A DNA stretch of 64,000 nt from Azolla caroliniana. Taxonomy: Eukaryota > Polypodiophyta. Positions 52,452 through 64,000 of the stretch are shown piece after piece (position 1 is the first letter of the stretch; each line of letters opens with the position of its first letter). Under the pieces are notes generated by a model. The model was not told the origin of the DNA, made no database searches, and worked only from the letters and a program-made list of their open reading frames with translations. Location: NCBI GenBank assembly GCA_043228905.1, contig JBHGNT010000007.1, positions 5,642,001-5,706,000 on the forward strand, in the 5' to 3' direction. Both the position numbers and the translations under genes were made by a program.

Positions 52452-55400
52452 ACTTGCTATTACATTTATGATGTTGTTTCATAAATGGATGTATAGTTCC
52501 TGGTTGTGTTTTTTGCCATGTAGCATTCATTTATAAAATAAGTATAGAAGAATGTACCATAATAATCTCTCGCCATTGTATTGAAACATACTAGAACATC
52601 TACATTATGTTTATGCATGGTTTTCTTATTAACCAAAACATTGTACATATCAATGATCATGTTTGAAGCAACAATGAGAGAGGAGGACAAGAAAAAAAAA
52701 AGAAGTTGTATTTTTCGTTACTTCACTTGTGTGAGGGTTAGAGGCACTACTGAAGGTGTCAAGTGAAACGTTCAAGCGATCACTTCTGTTGCAAGTATCT
52801 TGACCTCATGTCAAATAGAAACACATTTCTTAAGTTATTTACAATATTCGATAACGTTAGCGCAAATAAATGAATTCATATATTTTGTTGTTGATTTGTA
52901 AAGTGTGTTTATGATAACGATCAAAGATGTTATTAATACATGGATCACTAAATCTTGTTGTAAGTTGGAAGACATACTAGAGCTCTAATGTCCTTTTATC
53001 AATATGTGTGGCATATTCAATAGTGCACAAAAATTGGAACAAGTATACATATTTAAAATTAATACCAAGAACATGTTACCTTACTACATGCAAACATCTC
53101 TATGTTTGTACTTCAATTGTTAATATTTTCTTTGAAGATAACAACAATATTTGCCAATATGTATACATTCTCCCTTATGCAAGATCTTCTATACAAAACT
53201 AAACAATGTATATACATGATGATGTAAACGATATATATATATACATATATACATATTTCTATTCGAGTAGTCACGTAAACCACAAATATAAAACGTTGAT
53301 ATGAAGTTTAGAATTCAATTTGTCAAGGCAACATAGTAGACGTGGCATTGAGTACAAGTATAGTCTAAATAATACCAATTGTTATTATCATATACAATAT
53401 TGTGAACTTCAATAGTACATAAGGACCATGCTCTTAGTTTATGAATTGTATGAGAAAATTATGGTGCATTTTAGGAACACTTACCAAGGTTTAAGGATAA
53501 CAAAATGTCAAGATAAGTGAGTTTTTATGTAAGTTTTGCAATGTTACACGTGGAAATAAAAGGTGCATCAAAATATTAATGTGGTTATTCAATATTATAT
53601 ATTGAAAAGTGAACAACCCACTTGCATACTTTGAGTTTCCATTGTAAAGATTCATAAGTAACTAGGACATGATTGGTTGATGCAAGTGTAACTATTAGTA
53701 ACTTACATAACTAGAAGCTCCACTTAGATTTAATGAATTATATGAGGGTCAACAAACTTTTAGGACTTGTTGATGCTAGTATCATGTGCATCAATATTAT
53801 TGAAAAGACAAGGAAGTTTACGATTTCCAATGTTTTGAACGGTCATAAGATCTCGACAGTGTTGTTGAAAATGTCTTTGGACTAATGGAACTTGATATAA
53901 TAGGATGCATCATAAGGGTTACAACAAAGTTTGGAATTAATGAGACCCACATATAATAATCAAAACACTCTATATTGTTTGGGTGCATAAATCAATGTTA
54001 GAACTCTAAAGGTAATGTTGTAGTTTTTACATTTTTAAAGGGCTTTAATTTAAAACTAGGTTTTGATACCTAAGTAAAAATTGACTTGCTAACCAATCAT
54101 CTTCTTAAACCTACCTATAATAATAGTTTTCCCGTATACATGAGACTACAATTGGGGATGCTGGCTTGTAAGTTCAAAACAAGGTTGATTGTTTTTGTAA
54201 ACAATATGTAAGTTTTGAAGTTAAGAGATAAACAAAGTTAATTTGTTGATGACATGTTGGAATAATGGTAAGTTATGGTCATAGCTATTATGTGTAAATG
54301 CATTATTAGTGTAGAATATCTATAATCTTTAAAATATTGCTTGTGTTGTGGATAATTTTCTCACCGAATCGTGTGCACTATACTATAGAAGTTGTACCCA
54401 TCCACTATGCAATCATAGTAGAATATATTGCTTACCTCTTCTATATGAGATAGTCTTAGAGCTAGGCACTAGTTTGTATTGCGCTTATTATGCCATTAGT
54501 AATGATACATGTGTTTTTTTCGGACATGATATTTTATTCGTGGTCGTAGTTGAATCCATTGGTAAAACATGATAATAGAATGTACGTATTAACATTATTG
54601 ATGATAATGTTTAGCCAAGACTAGTAAGAAACTTTATTAAAAAGGTAGCAAGTACAATATTACACTACAATACACTCAAATTACCTACCTACTAATAACT
54701 ATGAGTGGATCCATTAATGCTTAATATTTGTGCAAGATTATCTTGATTTGATGTTGTGTTTATGGTCAATATCTTCAGCAATGATGACGGACCAACCTAA
54801 CAACATTAAGAATAACTATATTGTGGCATGATTAGGTTAGAATCTAACTTTCCCTTGTCTTTCTAGGGTTTAGAGTGCCACCTTATTTGCACGATTTCTT
54901 TACAATCTAACTTTTCCTTGATGATTGATTAGATATTTGCGATAGCCACAATGTGGCTTAATAAGAAATCATAATGGTGTAGTTGATAAAAATAAAGGGA
55001 CCCGACATGAGGAGACCATGATTGATGTGGAAGCAATTCTATTGACACAAATATGTTGATGCTACCCTACCTTAACCTCTTACATCTTGATGTAGAGATT
55101 TACTAAATTGTACAATACATCATGTTGAATGTGCTAACTTTAATTTCCACAAAGCAATATTCACTTTGTTTGTTATAGTTAGGAAGAGGTTGAAAATGTT
55201 TTTAGTAAATGGACATTGTCATGCACTATGTCATATGACTTTCAAAGAAACATTTTGATGTGGGATGCTTGAATTACACGATGTTAATTGCTCAAGCATG
55301 CAATTTAAGGGAGATGGTGAAGAACATGATAGCCTCAAAAGCGTGAAATTTCACATAATCAACGCTATATTTCTAGGAAGGAATGTAGAATGGTGATTGG

Positions 55401-57726
55401 AATATCATATGTCCCTACCAATAAGCTTTGGAATATATTTTCTAGGGGGAATTATGATCCTCGTACATTAGGTTTTTACGGGTGTTGGAAGCCAGTCACT
55501 TACTTCCACTTCAAGATTTTTAACCATTAGCTTTTGGTTCTTCATGTGTCAGAATCTTAAACATACAATTATGGTTAGAGTAGTAACCTTATCAAATGCC
55601 TCATACATTAATTTTGGCGGAGCAAAGTAAAGGGACAATTCAAGAATAAACTGTTGCATATTTGAGCTTTGGTGAGGACAAATATACATCAGCATTTTTC
55701 TCTATCATACACTTCAGTCATTTCTATTACTAGGGTTTCATAGTGCCCTCACTCATCCCTCACCTATGAGAGAGAGACAAAGGTGATGAGTCACGACATC
55801 TCTAATACATGATCCCTACATAACCCTTTAATAGTGTATGGTACAATTATTCTTGTAATGCGCAAGTCACGTCATGGTACAACATTAATAAAGCAATTGA
55901 TGATGATATATGTGTGTGAGTAGTGTTGAAAGATATGAGCAAGGGGATTGTCGCTTTTAAAAGGTCGATGCATGGTTACGCGGGGAGGGGGGGACACTTT
56001 TCTTCAGACTTTATGTTTGAGAGAGAGATATAGATAGATAGATAGATAGAGAAGCCCTTGCTCACTCCATGCATATATAAGTCCCCCAAACCTTGTTCAT
56101 TTCTAGTGAAATACACTTCTCTTTGTTTCTCTCTCTCTCTCTATGTCACACACTCACACTCACACTCACACACCCTCCTCCATACATATAGAAGATGTTA
56201 AACCTCATTGATCTCCAATGAAGCATTTCTCTATCTCTGTCTCTCTCACATACATACATAAAATTACTTTGCATGGATAGAGGTTCTCCTACCAACTCCT
56301 CAGAGGTCACCGTCTGCTCTCGTTCAATTTTCCTTTATTTCTACTTTGTATTTATTTATTAGCTAGCACAATACCTTAGTCTTTGTGTACATTTATTTGT
56401 CTTTGTCCTTTTATTTCAATTGTTCTCATCAATCAATTCCTCATAAGTAATCTCCTTAAACTTCACACACACACATGTATACATGTCATACATTGATATT
56501 TCTCATTTAGTATAGACATTAGTTTAACCAAAAACTCAATGTCTATGAAAACACTATTTGAGTATTACAAACATGTATATTGAACGAGGGTAGCCGGTGA
56601 TATTTTGAAAAGTCGATGAGAGAACTTCTATCATGTGCAAAAAGCCAACAAAAAGAAAACTTATCGATGCTCGGATAGTCCAAGTTCTTGTGGTATAATG
56701 GTAATATTGGTATTTAAAACATCATTTATCAAATTATATCCAACATTTTTCACTTTATTTCCTAAAAATTATAACAAATTTTTAATTAGTCTTGATTATG
56801 ATGTCCTATAAACTTATTACCAAAACAAAGATATAAGCAATGCAACTATGATGACTTTAGAGAAGTTCCGTAAAGAGTTTGGTGAGCATTTGCCTTAGTA
56901 GTTTGAAGGATTATGGAGTGTCAAACCTAGCAAAAGGTCGCAAATTTGAAGTTTGATCTATGTTGAGTAGATAGAAATATGTCCCTTGAGCCCAACTAGA
57001 AAACACAAAACAAATCAATGCATATCATTTAGTTCAAAATCTACTAATAGTTGAGAGTCACACAATCAATATTTAGATATTGGAAAGTGTTAATGGCACA
57101 ATGTGTCAATGATAAGCAACATGTTTATGTTTATTGTGTAATTAGCAACATGTAGAAGATGGTGTGAAATTATTGCATTTTATAAATGGTACAAGATTCT
57201 TTAAAATATCCTTAGTAAAAAAAACTTTATAATTGTCCAAATGTTTATGCAAAAACATTGTCTTTATAAATCATATAATATACATTAGAGGTGCCCAATG
57301 GTCACAATCGACATTGGTGAATTATCTAGTAAGTTCAAATTGCTTGATATATTTACAAAGCTTTGAACACTATTAAGTTGATAATACATGTAATTAATCT
57401 TCACCATAGTCCAACAAGGAGTTTATGACAAGTTTCATTAATGTCAATATAAAATCCATTGCTTTCATTAACACTTCATATAGTGTATTCCACTTTCCTA
57501 TTTTGTTTTCAAAGTAGGTTGACCGTCGGACTATGTTTTTATTCAAAAGTCTTAAGATTTTGACTTGGTTCTTATCAAATTATTGAAAAAAGGTAAAATA
57601 TTGAGAACTTTTTTTTTACAATATTGATATACCTAAATAAGAAAGCTTATCGATTACAGTATGGCAATATATATGTGGTATTCTTTATATTACCCTTCAA
57701 TTCAATTATCAAATGATTATGAAAAG
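52452..57726. other. AT-rich intergenic region with microsatellites
   Basis: No gene seen. There are short ATAC runs (53231-53255), a (GATA)n run (56025-56050), CT-rich runs (56128-56145) and (CACT)n (56152-56175). A G-rich GGGGAGGGGGGG lies near 55981. A GTGGTATAATGGTAATATTGG (56692-56712) looks like a tRNA D-arm but no B box follows. Confidence 0.5.
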
Positions 57727-58012
57727 TATTATGAAGTCTTTTTATTTTTTTCCCAAAAAGAAGCTACTTTCCCATTAGTTAGGATAGATTATTATAGAAA
57801 GAAAAATTCGGGAATCACCCTCCGATCGAGTTCAAGAATATGAGACTACGTACATATCCTTTCAAGTTGATTACTTAATGTAAATAGGTACCTATAGCTA
57901 AAAATGTGAACCATTTCTCGATTTGTGTGTGTCATCCTTGCGCAGGGGCCATGCTAATCTTCTCTGTATCATTCCAATTTTATCAGATGTCCTGATGGGA
58001 CTATTATGAAGT
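57727..58012 (-). mobile_element. U6 snRNA-LINE chimeric retrosequence
   Basis: On the minus strand it reads: a full-length U6 copy (58001-57901), about 60 bases of unknown origin, then a LINE 3' end (57840-57753) closing in poly-A. TATTATGAAGT stands on both sides (57727-57737 and 58002-58012), followed in both by T-rich sequence. That is the signature of one integration event of a joined RNA. The U6 5' end abuts the target duplication exactly. Confidence 0.88.
57901..58001 (-). pseudogene. U6: U6 spliceosomal snRNA retropseudogene
   Basis: The minus strand matches plant U6 along its whole length, including the CAGAGAAGATTAGCATGGCC core (the ACAGAG box and U4-pairing part) and the 5' hairpin. 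Several changes are C/G to T/A at CpG positions. No upstream sequence element or TATA box of plant U6 genes lies at 58002-58080, and the copy is fused to LINE sequence. It is therefore a retropseudogene, not a gene. Confidence 0.92.
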
Positions 58013-58080
58013 TTTTTGTTTGATTGACCCACTCCAAATAGATGGCAAAGAAAAATAATACCTATACGTATGATTCTATG

Positions 58081-58212
58081 AAATGGCTTCTCTATTTTTT
58101 TCCAAAAAAAAGGAGCTACTTTCCCATTAGTTAGGAGAAATGGCTTCTCTATTTTTTTCCAAAAAAAAGGAGCTACTTTCCCATTAGTTAGGAGAAATGG
58201 CTTGTCTATTTA
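58081..58212 (-). repeat. tandemly doubled LINE tail with its target site
   Basis: A 57-base unit is present twice (58081-58137, 58138-58194) without differences. It is AAATGGCTTCTCTATTT plus a ~40-base LINE tail. A third, partial copy of only the target part follows. The tail in reverse is CTAATGGGAAAGTAGCTCC plus T/A-rich end. Confidence 0.9.
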
Positions 58213-59560
58213 TTATTAAGGTTTATCATGTCATATCGGTAAATATATACATATAAATATCAATGGATATTCATGTGAACAAGGCAGTGACCTTTAAGTA
58301 GGATTGCCTCATGGTTATATAAGCTAACAATGCATATTGATGTAATTATATGTTGTATTGAATTATCTCAAGGAATTCGGTAGGAAATGATAATCGGTAC
58401 TTTAGTGCAATGCATGTGCCTCAAAAATGTGGTACGTGAACAACTTGATTAGTTTATATTTTGGTGGATGGGTGAGGGTATGGGGAAGTTGAAGTGATGA
58501 AGCTACTTCATTGAGAAAGAAATAGTAACTTGTAAGTTAATTTTATAGTAGAGAGAAATGGAGATTACTCATTATAATGTTGTTTTGATTTTAATTCCTA
58601 ATTATCAAGCTCTCAAGAGACACCTAATGTCTTTGTGTCTTGACCATGTAGATGGATATCAACCTTGCCCTTGAGAATGCAAGATCATGTCAATTTCGGT
58701 GACATCAATACTTCGTATGAGTTAGAAATATAGCCATAGTTTGACTTTTATTAAGATGGAGCTCATTCTTCATCAATATATGTCTCTAATGATACAATAT
58801 AACTAGGGCCTTCCTAACATAGAATGGCATGTATGTACCTTAGCATGACCATGATTGGAACATTTGATACTATTGCACCTTAGTATGAACATGATTAGAA
58901 CACATGATACTATTTGTTCATGATACAATTCATCAATAATTAATAAATGTGCAATTGTGTGTACTAAGATGATGATCGAGTATAAAACATTTCTATTGTG
59001 GGGAGATGGTAATACGATCCTTATCGTGGTCTTCATCTAATGAATATCTAATAATATTCATCTGGCATAATGCTACTATATCATGATATGTATGTACATG
59101 ATATTGTGATAGGGAAATGATCATTAATTGTAAGAGTGGAATAAATAAGGGTATCTCTATTAGAGCATCCAACTTCATGGTTAGAGAATGACCTATATTA
59201 ATCAATGTGGTATATAACTTTACATCTTCAACGATGTCAATTGATCACTAGAGTGAGCAATGTTCATGAGTTTGAGCCCTGTCATGGTGCAACACTGAAA
59301 GCATTCTTCACTTTTAAATATAACAAATCTTGTAAAATATGACTAATTTAATACATATACAATCCATCATTAGCACTTCCAAAACTATTATGGTTGCATG
59401 TTGGCCTACATTATTTCCTCTTTGGTTTGTTCTATCCCCCTTTTTCCTAAGTTTGGTTGAGCTCGGTGTCTCTTGTTAGCGCCACAATCTCCACAATTGG
59501 TGTGCCGAGTGCTGGATTCTTAACAATGGGGAAAAGACAATTAATTGATTAAAAAACACT
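58213..59560. other. AT-rich region, no gene seen
   Basis: Only short frames without domains. CCTTAGTATGAACATGATTAGAACA near 58870-58895 loosely repeats 58838-58862. A GAGTTTGAGCCCTG at 59269-59282 is weakly B-box-like. Confidence 0.5.
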
Positions 59561-59870
59561 TACAAGATTCATTTGCCAAAAGCTACTTTGCAAGAATTGA
59601 ACTTGCATCCTTTCTTTCAAATGAAGGGCTTTTGTGGTAAACCACTTACTTTTCTTTGGGAAGGATTGCACAAATCATCTTCACAACTTTCCTTTTTTTG
59701 CAGCCTCCTTGACGCCACACCTTCTTCACACTTGCGAGCTCCTCCGTTCTCTCTTTCCATGCCTTCTCCCACAATGGGAGAGGGGCTTTTATGGGGGGCC
59801 AAACCACCTCTTCTCCCTTTCCCACCCTCCTTAAGGTGGCTTGCACATGCAGTTGCAGTTTAAAAAAAAT
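59560..59870 (-). repeat. GC-richer island, possible SINE-like repeat
   Basis: About 300 bases stand out by base composition from AT-rich surroundings. In reverse, AAGTTCAATTC (59591-59601) resembles a B box. A perfect inverted repeat TCTCCCA/TGGGAGA lies at 59765-59781. Open frames of 66-96 codons exist on both strands but show no domain. Its identity is unknown. Confidence 0.3.
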
Positions 59871-60330
59871 TGAAGTTACAAAATTATATTTTCCTCAAAT
59901 TACAAAATTGACCTTATTTAATCTTGACCTCCCCCTCTCTGACATAACTACATTTTTATCCCTAACAATGTCGAACCTAACACTATCCTTCTAGAGATTG
60001 TATCTTGGGTTTTCGGTGTCCGATTCACGAATCGTAAAATCCTACACACTCCTTGACACAAGCTCCAGTTTCACATTGTTTTGATATCCTGAAGCCTCAA
60101 CTTCATGATACCTTGTCCAATCAATGCAATGTTATTTGGTCATTTTTGGAAAAGCGAAAAGTTTTCAATCGAGGGTAAACCTATTTCACAATTGGGCAAC
60201 CTAGGGATGCTAATTAAAGGGGTTCCCATTTCACTTGAGCCAAGCACGAATGTTGGCAAAACAAAAATCTTTTGTTACGAGGACATATATCGTATGTACA
60301 TACATATCTTGGTGAACCATTTGAATTTTT

Positions 60331-61534
60331 TTCCCCCAGAAAAGATACTACATTAGTATTAGAAAATGCCATAAGGCTAAACATACATGATATACCACTG
60401 ATCCCCTATGTTTTTCTAAATTCTAACCATCGGCTTAAATAAATACTTTGGTGTTGAGTAAAACCACTCCACCTTATCAAAAAGCTGTCTATAAAATATA
60501 CCTATGTCCCAAATGGCATGAAACTCCAAACGCTTAAGCGTTGCTTGATGCGTATTACCTTTTATACTATCCAACAACCCTCTGAGATTATGCACAATCT
60601 CTATCCAAATTCCCGAAATTATTTGGCAAGTCTTTCAATCACATTTTGAAATACCTTCAAACATCGAGCCTTCCAAATATACCAAATTGTAATACTACTT
60701 ACCAATTGCCATATTTGAGGTTTATCAGTTTGTATTTGTGGATTCAAAGGGATCAAATTTTTTACCATCAAACCATGTCTCATCACAATAGCATCTGCAA
60801 CCTCCTCCTGTTCATATACCATAGGTTTATCATGTACAACTGCCCATAATATTGCATCCCATGTATAGACCACTCTAGGATATACTAGAGTTAATAATTT
60901 TATGATTCGTTTCCTTATGTCCAGATCAAAACCACAACTTCACAAACAATGTTTAGCAGTCTCTATTACATCTGTACAGAAAGGGCACATCTTGTCTACA
61001 TTTCCTTTTCGCCACCCATTAGTTGGTATAGCATTATGAACCAACAACCATCGAAAACAAACAATTTTCCTACTCATCTTTATACCCCATGGCCATTTCC
61101 AAAAGTGTTTGAGATGTTGTGGAGAAAGTCCATTTCGTCTCCAAACAACATTTGCAGTTGGTTCTTTCCATGATCTAGCACCTAATATTTTCCTAACCAA
61201 TCTTCACATAATATTGAAAGAAAGGTACGTATTTGATGTGATCTTGCACCCACACCTTCCAATATAGTTCTCCAAGATCCCAAGTTAATCTAGATATTGG
61301 TTTCCTTTCCATAATCCAAATCCTCTAAAAACAATTCACCTTTTGAGGATCTGGGTCTAAGACCCAATTTGATCCATCATTTGCAATCACCCGCACTTCT
61401 TTATGCAAACAAAACCTAAACAAATCATTTTCCTTAGGTGTAAAGATTAACCTACCATCATCTTGTACATCAAAACTCATACACGCTTGTTCCCCAATAT
61501 AGGCTTTAACTCTAATTAAAACATCCAATGGAGG
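60331..61534 (-). pseudogene. LINE C-terminal fragment (zinc-knuckle region)
   Basis: On the minus strand the pieces are VRVIANDGSNWVLDPDPQKV (near 61330), WRRNGLSPQHLKHFWKWPWG with FRWLLVHNAIPTNGWRKG and CPFCTDVIETAKHCL (60940-61150), and ITIWYIWKARCLKVFQ (60640-60690). This is the same domain order as the end of L2. Frameshifts separate the pieces. A similar flank, GAACCATTTGAATTTTT at 60314-60330 and GAACCATTTGATTTTT at 61535-61550, may be its target duplication. Confidence 0.75.
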
Positions 61535-62189
61535 GAACCATTTGATTTTTCTCCAAATAGTTTCACAAATATAGTGATACCCTATTCAAATTTGGTTGGT
61601 CTCTCTTACATGTCCATTATGATATAATACTTGACTTTTTTCGAACATGTTTCACAATATTCTTGGTCGGAATTCGAGGTTACAATCACATGGTCTTAAA
61701 CCATGGTAAAAAATGGGAACATGCCTTTGACTTATCTCGTTCATCAATATACAAGGTTCTTAGATCGCCATATTACTCATCTAAAGAGAGACCAAATACG
61801 TCATGATGTGTAGTTAGTATGTCACAAATAACCCATACCAAATACGTCATGATGTGTGAAGCTTTATAAGAGAGATAAGAGGGAAGAACAACAAAAGCTT
61901 TTAACACTTGGCTTTGCTAGATGTGAGTCTCATTTCAAGCATAGTCCATATTTTGATAGTTCTAAAATTGCATTCAAACTTGGACTTTAATTGCGTTGTG
62001 CACAATAAGGATCTTAAAAAACCTTAATAACGAAGTTGAGATTTGACTTCTTATAAACATACTTTGAGAATGTGGCGTAAGAGCCCTTGGCTTATATTCC
62101 TAATCAAACACAGTTAATTGGGAAATACAAGATACCCAATGATTCTTTTACGCGGCTCTAAATGATTTACCAACTTCCTTCAACATTTA

Positions 62190-63382
62190 TAAAAGAAGGG
62201 GCACACATTCTGTCTTTGTGGAAGAAGAATTGTAACTCGAGGGAATAGGTTGCCTATTCGTATATTATGGAAGAAAGATAAAAAATGGATATTGAACCCA
62301 CATCCAAATGATGTTAACAATCTCTATGATTTATGGGTCTATGAGACTAAGCCCATTGATCGCCTTTTGTGGCATCCTTGTGGGTGGAAATGGCAAATCA
62401 GATCAGCGCAAGGAATGTTAGGTAAACAGATCCCATTTTTTTAGTATTCGGTAAAAATGGGTAGAGGAATGCTAAGGAGAGGTGTGACTGTTACACCAAT
62501 AGCTAGTAATTTTTGGAGATTTTGTAATGTAATAGATTCTTGGTTGAATGCTTATTGGAAATGGTTATGGGCCATGCAAATTCCTAAAAAGGTTGTGTTA
62601 TTTATATGGTTGTTGACAAATTATGGCATTCATGTGAAGTCATGGATGCGAGGACATTGTCAGGATTTTAAAATGTGACAGTTATGGTTCTCCCATTGAA
62701 TCGGTTTACCATGTTTTATGAATATGTCCTATTGCTGGAGCAGCTTGGAAAAGAATGTTGAGAATGTTATATCCTATTTATGGTAGGTAGGTGTACACAT
62801 GGGGTTTTGTGAGATGGGGAAGATTGGCTAAAGAAATTCAAAACTATGAAAAGGAGTATGGTGATTTCTTTCTCCTCTCCGATGGAAGACATGTATTGGA
62901 GGTCTTTGATATTACATCAGTCTGTTGTTTGGAAGAGGATATGGTCTGTTTGGTCTACGATATCTTTTCAAGTCATTTGGATATTGTGGAAGGCTAGATG
63001 TAATTGTGTATTTCAGAAAGTTAAACAGAATGCAGTTGAGTTAGTCAAAGAGGTATGGTTAATGCCGTACACATTTTAAGAGGTCAATATGATGCAATAA
63101 TTGGTGAGCCTGAGGTTGTGATTCGGAGACAACAACAATTTAGAGAAATTTGGAAAAACGATGAGGTCTTTGTCTCTTTTGGAGAAAGAATAAAGTGGAG
63201 ATATGCTCCACCAAGATGGCTTTTTCCACCCCCCATCTTGGAACAACCTTCATGAGGGCTTTTGATACTTGACATGCTGGTTGATGTGGATATGAGGGTT
63301 GTAACATATTGTATGAACTCATTGTAGCCTTTCGACATCTTTCCATTAATACCAAGGTGAACCTTCTTTCAAAAAAAAAAAA
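62190..63382 (+). pseudogene. LINE C-terminal fragment with poly-A tail
   Basis: On the plus strand: LPIRILWKKDKKWILNPHP (62250), WHPCGWKWQIRSAQG, then FWRFCNVIDSW, AYWKWLWAMQIPKKVVLFIW (62460-62640) and IWILWKARCNCVFQK (62970-63020). The last block is IKWRYAPPRWLFPPP (63190-63240), which matches the very end of L2 (IRWNYRVPSR). A T/A-rich 3' region ends in 12 A residues at 63371-63382. At least three frameshifts or stops are present. Confidence 0.78.
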
Positions 63383-64000
63383 GAGCAATGGCAGAAGCTC
63401 CAACAAAAGCATTAAGAGCAAAAGGCTATGCCTCTAGACCTTTGTCCAATCTTGAATTCTTGAGGTTTATAATGGACATCTAAGTAACTTCCTAATCTTG
63501 CCAACCTCATTTGATTTGCTTCCTTTGCACAAAATTATCAATTGATCTAAATTAGTATAATTCTTGTTTGACTTTGGAAGTACTATATTCAATGTGTTAT
63601 AGGTCATCTATTTCAACTCCTAATGTACATTTTTTTCGTGAGCATTCTAGCTCCCAAGAAACAAAGATTCTTTAGTACTCTTATAAGAGTCTTGAGATGT
63701 TTTTTAGACAACTGCCACCTACGACACATAATGTTGTTCATTATGATGATCTCATACATGGTGTTATACATGTTTTTATTCCTTCGTATTAATCCAAACA
63801 TGAGAAGATTGACCCTCAATATGAGGATTGTTAAGAATGGATACATTCATTACACTATGGCATTCTAGAGTAAGTCAGTCCCATTAGACATGAGTATGAT
63901 GGACCATGGTGACTATGTATCAACTGTCACCGTTTGGATAAAGGCTTGGCATACCATCAAATTAGAATTTTTGGCAAATGATGTTTTGACATTAGTTACT
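63383..64000. other. AT-rich region, no gene seen
   Basis: Short frames on both strands without recognisable domains. No repeat with clear ends. Confidence 0.5.

Noticed and set aside
56692-56740. A tRNA-like sequence GTGGTATAATGGTAAT
   Set aside because: D-arm resemblance without a B box or any stem pairing.
57901-58001. A functional U6 gene
   Set aside because: No plant U6 promoter elements upstream, CpG-type changes in the body, and fusion to a LINE tail within one target duplication.
59573-59863. A 96-codon frame in the GC-richer island
   Set aside because: No domain, open frames on both strands, and an inverted repeat and B-box-like motif that fit a repeat better.

Overview
The window is nuclear DNA of a land plant. 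The evidence is spliceosomal introns in an Iwr1/RDM4-type gene, Ty1/copia LTRs primed by initiator tRNA-Met, Ty3/gypsy elements, plant-type LINEs with a C-terminal zinc knuckle, and a U6 snRNA pseudogene. The species cannot be named from the sequence. There are no bacterial-style operons, rRNA genes or CRISPR arrays. Only one ordinary cellular gene was found (20753-24394, + strand, nine exons whose phases all agree, 333 aa). It encodes an Iwr1/RDM4-like RNA polymerase II/V adaptor. Almost everything else recognisable is transposable-element DNA in AT-rich sequence.

Left part (1-18474). Two tRNA-like (SINE-type) modules come first, then a 5'-truncated gypsy fragment (582-3487) whose LTR cuts a second, minus-strand gypsy gag. 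That gag's promoter (4421-4520) has a TATA box and two arrays of perfect heat-shock elements. Next are a 3'-truncated copia (4672-8694, minus) and a 5'-truncated copia (8695-15058, plus). The plus-strand copia carries a gag-only LTR element (9294-11867), apparently made by deletion of pol between short direct repeats. Tandem repeats and a copia 5' LTR remnant (17893-18474) follow.

Centre (25866-50809). This is a five-level nest with target-site duplications (TSDs) visible at four levels. LINE L2 contains copia C2, inside the C2 LTR sits LINE L1', inside L1' ORF1 sits copia C1, and inside C1 integrase sits gypsy G-B. C1 and G-B are the youngest. C1 LTRs differ only in a dinucleotide run, and G-B LTRs by three substitutions and one 23-bp repeat unit. 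G-B keeps open gag-pro and pol frames.

Right part (50830-64000). This is AT-rich DNA with decayed LINE tails, several with clear TSDs. One is a U6 snRNA-LINE chimera (57727-58012). Two larger LINE C-terminal fragments lie in opposite orientation (60331-61534 minus, 62190-63382 plus).

How the parts relate. The elements record a series of insertions whose order can be read from who interrupts whom. The only host gene belongs to a family known to support RNA-directed silencing of such elements. That pairing is an observation about location, not evidence of a functional link.
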